Source: Bifidobacterium imperatoris (GTDB lineage: Bacteria; Actinomycetota; Actinomycetes; Actinomycetales; Bifidobacteriaceae). Taken from it: a stretch of 64,000 nt of DNA. Positions 60,423 through 64,000 of this stretch are shown one piece after another. The stretch's first letter is position 1. Each line of letters starts with the position of its first letter. The notes under the pieces were generated by a model. The model worked only from the letters and a program-made list of their open reading frames with translations. It did no database searches and was not told where the DNA came from. The stretch lies in the NCBI RefSeq assembly GCF_002860405.1, contig NZ_NMWV01000012.1, positions 1 to 64,000 of the forward strand, read 5' to 3'. The translations under genes were made by a program, and so were the position numbers.

Positions 60423-61847
60423 ATGAACACATTCGTCAATACCATTGATTCTTCCACCCTGGGCGAGCGGATTCTCGCCGCAGGAATCACCGCCTCCAAC
60501 AACACCCGCGTCTCCCACCTCAACAACAACGACCTGATCATCGGTCCGTCCGGTGCCGGCAAAACCCGTGGGTATGTGAAGCCCAACCTGCTGCAGATGA
60601 ACGAATCCGTCATCGTTACCGACACCAAGGGCAATCTGGTCAGCGAGATCGGTCCGGTGCTCGCCTCCCACGGTTACCGCGTGGTGTGCGTGGATTTCAC
60701 TGATCTGGCAGGCTGGGGGCCAAGCCCGGTATGCAATACGCCGGGAACGAGAATGATCGGTTACAACCCGCTCGATTTCATCCGTACCAATCCGGATGGT
60801 GAATTCAATGAACAGGATGTGGTTGCCATCGCCTCCGCCATCAGCCCGGTGGAAAACAACAAGGATCCATTCTGGGATCAGGCCGGTGCCATGTACCTCT
60901 CCGCATTCATCGCATACACGATGCAATGCCTGCCGAAAAAAGAACAGAACCTCGCCATTGTGCAGCGCATGGTCAGTGTGATGAACGAGGGGTCGATTCC
61001 CGTCATGATGGATGAGATGTGTCAGATCGACCCCCAAGGCATGACAGCCCGCCGCTGGAGGGCCATCCAAGCCTCGCAGCGTGCGGACAAGATGGATTCC
61101 TCCATCCGCGGCATCCTCGAATCCAAGCTCGCGCCGATGGCATTCCGCGGTGCAACCGGGATGTTCACGCGCTCCGAGCGCATCGACTTTGCCAAACTTG
61201 GTCGAGGCCACTGGGCGGTGTTCGTCAACGTCTCCGACACGGACCGTTCGATGGATCGCATGGTCAACCTGTTCTACACGCAGGCGTTGCAGCAGCTGTG
61301 CCGCTTCGCCGACACCCAATGCGAAGGCAACCGCCTACCGGTGCCGGTGCGCATGTATCTCGACGACTTCGCCACGAACTGCCGCATCCCCGACTTCGAC
61401 AAAGTCATTGCGGTGATTCGTTCGCGAGGAATATCGGTCAGTGTGATTCTTCAGTCGCTCACGCAGCTGGAAAGCATGTACGGTGCGGCGACCGCCGCCA
61501 GCATCGCCAACAACTGCGACCATTGGCTGTACCTGGGCGGGCAGGATACGGACACTGCTCGTCAGATTAGTCTGAGAATCGGCTGCGACCCGGGCGAGGT
61601 GATGCGGATGCCGCTTGACCGCATCTACGTGTTCGAGCGAGGTTGTGAGCCGGAACTCGCGGCACCCTACGACATCACCACTCATCCGCTTTACGGCGAG
61701 ACGCCGGAAGGCCGCCGAGTGACTCGTGCAGCCGAGGACACCGTGGCCGCGGCGGAGCGGATTCTGGCGGGTGCGGCTAGACAGGGTGCTGTTGCGGGCC
61801 TCGACCGCAGGAACAACTTCGGCCCAGAGACGGGTCGCGGCTATTAA
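60423..61847 (+). CDS. VirD4/TraG-like (TraM recognition domain) ATPase without membrane anchor
   Basis: The 474-residue protein has the VirD4/TraG coupling-protein core. Walker A is GPSGAGKT at 41-48, followed by VTDTKGNL, and the Walker B-like segment is RMYLDDFATN. The late motif VILQSLTQLESMYG corresponds to the family's conserved QSLxQ. In conjugation such proteins hand DNA or protein to a type IV channel, but the usual two N-terminal transmembrane helices are absent and no relaxase or VirB gene is nearby. ATG 60423 follows GAGAGGAG; a 51-codon longer frame lies inside the upstream gene. The C-terminus (~430-474) is Arg/Ala-rich and not typical of the family. Confidence 0.82.
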   Translation: MNTFVNTIDSSTLGERILAAGITASNNTRVSHLNNNDLIIGPSGAGKTRGYVKPNLLQMNESVIVTDTKGNLVSEIGPVLASHGYRVVCVDFTDLAGWGPSPVCNTPGTRMIGYNPLDFIRTNPDGEFNEQDVVAIASAISPVENNKDPFWDQAGAMYLSAFIAYTMQCLPKKEQNLAIVQRMVSVMNEGSIPVMMDEMCQIDPQGMTARRWRAIQASQRADKMDSSIRGILESKLAPMAFRGATGMFTRSERIDFAKLGRGHWAVFVNVSDTDRSMDRMVNLFYTQALQQLCRFADTQCEGNRLPVPVRMYLDDFATNCRIPDFDKVIAVIRSRGISVSVILQSLTQLESMYGAATAASIANNCDHWLYLGGQDTDTARQISLRIGCDPGEVMRMPLDRIYVFERGCEPELAAPYDITTHPLYGETPEGRRVTRAAEDTVAAAERILAGAARQGAVAGLDRRNNFGPETGRGY

Positions 61848-61866
61848 CGGTCGCAACTCGGCTACT

Positions 61867-61904
61867 AGCCGGTTAGCATTTCCAAAATGCTAACCGGCTG
61901 TTAG
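61867..61904. promoter_or_regulatory. Long inverted repeat with a GCTAAC-N5-GTTAG site upstream of the XRE gene
   Basis: AGCCGGTTAGCATTT (61867-61881) and AAATGCTAACCGGCT (61885-61899) form a 15-bp perfect inverted repeat. Within the right half, GCTAAC-CGGCT-GTTAG (61889-61904) matches the spacing of the motif at 47108 and 56908. It lies 28 bp before the XRE start codon. No T-run follows, so an operator for the XRE protein is favoured over a terminator for the VirD4-like gene. Confidence 0.6.
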
Positions 61905-61931
61905 TGGACTTATGGTGGCCTCTGCATTGCA

Positions 61932-62270
61932 ATGGTCACCATGTCAACCACGAGTTATCAACGCTTCCTCTGGGCGGTCGGTCGCCGCGTCCAGATGCTG
62001 CGCAAATCCCGTGGCTTATCGCAAGAGCAGCTGGCCGAGCAGCTGGGCATGGATCGCGTTTCCATTGGCTACATCGAGCAGGGGAGAAGGTCTCCCAAGC
62101 TTTCCACGCTATATGCGCTCGCGGGAACATTGGGCGTGCACGTATGCGATATTTTTGACGGGCTGGAAGGCGAAATGCAAGCGGATGCCTCGGCTTCACG
62201 GCGTGCGGCCTTGGCATTGGACATGAACCGTGACGATGCCGATGAGCTGGAACACAGCCCGTCGTTGTAG
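61932..62270 (+). CDS. XRE-family helix-turn-helix regulator
   Basis: The ~112-residue protein has a classic Cro/C1-type HTH (~18-75; LRKSRGLSQEQLAEQLGMDR...IEQGRRSPKLSTL) and a short acidic tail. Start may be ATG 61932 or 61941 (MSTTSYQ); neither has a Shine-Dalgarno. Such proteins usually repress their own and neighbouring operons. A palindrome just upstream shares its half-sites and spacing with palindromes at two accessory-region promoters, so it is the best candidate regulator of the 47-57 kb system. Confidence 0.88.
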   Translation: MVTMSTTSYQRFLWAVGRRVQMLRKSRGLSQEQLAEQLGMDRVSIGYIEQGRRSPKLSTLYALAGTLGVHVCDIFDGLEGEMQADASASRRAALALDMNRDDADELEHSPSL

Positions 62271-62359
62271 CCATTGGCTCCATTGGATTCATTGCCTCAC
62301 TGTGAGAAATCGGCTCCCCTTAAGTACGCAGTGATTTCTTATGGTCTACGCTGAGAAGC

Positions 62360-63334
62360 ATGGATTTACGTTTATGGCTCAGTGGTTTGCGCCCCAAGAC
62401 ATTGCCCGCCTCTATTGCACCAGTGCTGGTGGGAGCGGCATTAGCATCTCGACACATTGATCAGCTCGGCGCCTGTATCGATATCTCTCCAGTGCCGCAA
62501 GCATGCGTTGCCAATCGAGCCATAGTCGAGCCTCTGCGGGCTCATTTCTGGCCGGTGGCCATACTGTGCATGCTTGTGGCGATATTCCTGCAAATCGCAG
62601 TCAACTTCGCCAATGATTATTCAGATGGTGTACGAGGCACTGATGAAGGTCGGAATTCGGCGGAATCAGAGAACGGCCGAGCCTCGAAGCCACAGCGTTT
62701 GGTCGCATCCGGAGTGCCGCCGAAGCATGTGCTTATCGCAGCCGGTGTTGCCGCGGCGCTCGCCGCTGTCTGCGGCTTGGCGGCGGTTATCATTTCGCAG
62801 GCGTGGTGGCTGCTGGCCGTAGGAGCTGCAAGCCTTATTGCTGGTTGGTTCTACACCGGTGGCAAACATCCGTATGGCTATGCCGGGCTCGGTGAGCTTG
62901 CGGTGTTCCTATTCTTTGGACTTGCCGCAGTACTCGGTACCGAATATGCGTTGAGCGGTACCGTCGACGCCCTCGCAGTGGCTGCAGCCATCTGCTGCGG
63001 GCTCAATGCCGCAATGCTGCTGATGGTCAATAATCTGCGCGATATCGAATCCGATTCCAAGCATGGCAAGCGTACATTGGCTGTGCGCATGGGGCGGGAT
63101 CATGCCATCACCATGCTCATGGTCTGCTGTATCCTTGCCTGGGCGTTGGGCTTATTCCTGTGTATGTATCTGTGGATGCCGTGGGGCGGCATATTGCTGC
63201 TTTCCGGTATCGCAGTGCCGATTCGAATGGTATCCAGCGTGCCGAAACATCAGTTCCGCACTGCATTAAGCGATGCGGGATTCCAGACCCTGCTGTTTGC
63301 AGTAGTGACGGCCATTTCCGCAATCATCGCATAA
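62360..63334 (+). CDS. menA: UbiA-family prenyltransferase, MenA-like (1,4-dihydroxy-2-naphthoate polyprenyltransferase)
   Basis: The 324-residue membrane protein has about eight to nine transmembrane helices and both Asp-rich motifs of the family: NFANDYSDGVRGTD (metal/prenyl-diphosphate binding) and NNLRDIESDSKHGKRT. The N-terminus (GLRPKTLPASIAPVLVGA) is typical of MenA rather than UbiA. It would join a polyprenyl chain to DHNA to make demethylmenaquinone. Bifidobacteria are fermentative and no other men gene is visible here, so it may use another aromatic acceptor. TACGCT lies 7 bases before ATG 62360, allowing leaderless translation. Confidence 0.85.
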   Translation: MDLRLWLSGLRPKTLPASIAPVLVGAALASRHIDQLGACIDISPVPQACVANRAIVEPLRAHFWPVAILCMLVAIFLQIAVNFANDYSDGVRGTDEGRNSAESENGRASKPQRLVASGVPPKHVLIAAGVAAALAAVCGLAAVIISQAWWLLAVGAASLIAGWFYTGGKHPYGYAGLGELAVFLFFGLAAVLGTEYALSGTVDALAVAAAICCGLNAAMLLMVNNLRDIESDSKHGKRTLAVRMGRDHAITMLMVCCILAWALGLFLCMYLWMPWGGILLLSGIAVPIRMVSSVPKHQFRTALSDAGFQTLLFAVVTAISAIIA

Positions 63335-63407
63335 CGTTACCTTTTCGATACGCGAAACATAAGATGAATGTTCGCATTTGGCGACTTTGGGCGGTAGACT
63401 GGCCGTA

Positions 63408-64000
63408 TGTCTTACAAACTAGTACTGCTCCGTCATGGACAGAGCGCATGGAATAAAACCAACCAGTTCACCGGTTGGGTCGACGTACCGCTGACCGAAC
63501 AGGGTGAAGCCGAAGCCAAGCGTGGCGGCGAGCTGCTTAAGGAGAAGAACGTCCTGCCGGACATCGTGTTCACCTCCCTGCTGCGTCGTGCCATCAACAC
63601 CGCCAACATCGCACTGGATGCCGCAGATCGTCTGTGGATTCCGGTCGAGCGCAACTGGCGTCTCAACGAGCGTCACTACGGCGCTCTGCAGGGCAAGAAC
63701 AAGACCGAGATCCGTGAAGAGTACGGTGACGAGAAGTTCATGCTGTGGCGTCGTTCCTACGCCACCCCGCCGCCCGAGATCGATCCGAACGACGAGTACG
63801 CCCAGAACCACGACCCGCGTTACACCGGCGATCCGGTTCCGGAAGCCGAGTGCCTGGCCGATGTGGTCAAGCGCGTTGAGCCGTACTTCAAGTCCGCTAT
63901 CGAGCCGGAGCTGAAGGCTGGCAAGACCGTTCTGATTGCCGCTCACGGCAACTCCCTGCGTGCCATCGTCAAGATGCTGGATAACCTGTCTGAGGAAGAG
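63408..64000 (+). CDS. gpmA: 2,3-bisphosphoglycerate-dependent phosphoglycerate mutase, N-terminal part (3' end outside window)
   Basis: GpmA interconverts 3- and 2-phosphoglycerate in glycolysis. The visible 197 residues begin [16 protein letters not shown], with the catalytic histidine in LLRHGQS, followed by the [13 protein letters not shown] and [11 protein letters not shown] motifs. The second active-site histidine, in [10 protein letters not shown], is also present, so only about 50 C-terminal residues are missing. TAGACT (63396-63401) lies 6 bases before the ATG and no Shine-Dalgarno is seen, so the message may be leaderless. Confidence 0.96.

Noticed and set aside
60423..62270. Integrated conjugative element
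   Set aside because: Only a VirD4-like ATPase and an XRE regulator are present; no relaxase, integrase, VirB4 or attachment-site pair was found in the window.

Overview
The window is 64 kb of a high-GC actinobacterial chromosome. Its genes point to Bifidobacterium, most like the B. longum / B. breve group. The evidence is a lacto-N-biose / galacto-N-biose (LNB/GNB) uptake and phosphorolysis locus, a divergent sugar-MFS / glucose-type PTS / BglG-antiterminator block, a cell-wall-anchored GH95 fucosidase and actinobacterial housekeeping genes (IF-2 with a long Arg/Gly-rich N-terminus, the tiny ribosomal protein bS22). Species assignment is inference; no search was run.

Layout. 1-6.8 kb: translation and cofactor genes nusA (3' end), infB, rbfA, truB, ribF. 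6.8-13.1 kb: radA, a membrane-anchored unknown, bS22, rpiA, an extended RNase HI and pgm. 13.3-18.3 kb: glcP-like sugar transporter (minus), diverging from ptsG (EIIBCA) and a BglG-type antiterminator (plus). A BglG-type RAT sequence overlapping an intrinsic terminator sits in the leader of glcP, not of ptsG. 18.3-21.3 kb: lipid kinase, serS, tRNA-Ser(TGA). 21.3-29.4 kb: repeat-rich spacer, then the LNB/GNB ABC transporter, lnpA (GH112) and galE; the nahK and galT2 genes that separate lnpA and galE in the described B. longum operon are absent. 29.4-36.1 kb: a two-component system whose kinase carries a PspC domain, a divergent PspC-family membrane protein, an acidic membrane protein and a membrane alpha/beta hydrolase. 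36-40.8 kb: DUF4125 and TPR-DUF4037 genes, a seven-copy 21-bp-period repeat array, an MFS exporter and tRNA-Pro(CGG). 40.9-46.9 kb: secreted wall-anchored GH95 alpha-1,2-L-fucosidase and lysS.

47-62.3 kb is an accessory region. It holds two plus-strand zinc-ribbon membrane proteins. Converging on them is a minus-strand operon: zinc-ribbon membrane protein, J-domain-like coiled-coil membrane protein, EssC/FtsK-like tandem ATPase, and four helical proteins of 84-97 residues. Beyond lie two overlapping unknown genes, a divergent unknown gene, a VirD4/TraG-like ATPase without a relaxase, and an XRE regulator. Two palindromic motifs recur only in promoters of this region: GCTAAC-N5-GTTAGC (both zinc-ribbon promoters and the XRE gene itself) and CGTAG-N3-CTACG (both zinc-ribbon promoters and the divergent promoter near 59.2 kb). 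I read this as one co-regulated, type VII-secretion-like system of unknown function. The window closes with menA and the start of gpmA.

How it works together: the extracellular fucosidase would defucosylate host glycans. The glt transporter would import LNB/GNB, LnpA would split it to galactose-1-phosphate plus N-acetylhexosamine, and GalE, Pgm and the sugar transporters feed the same central hexose-phosphate metabolism.
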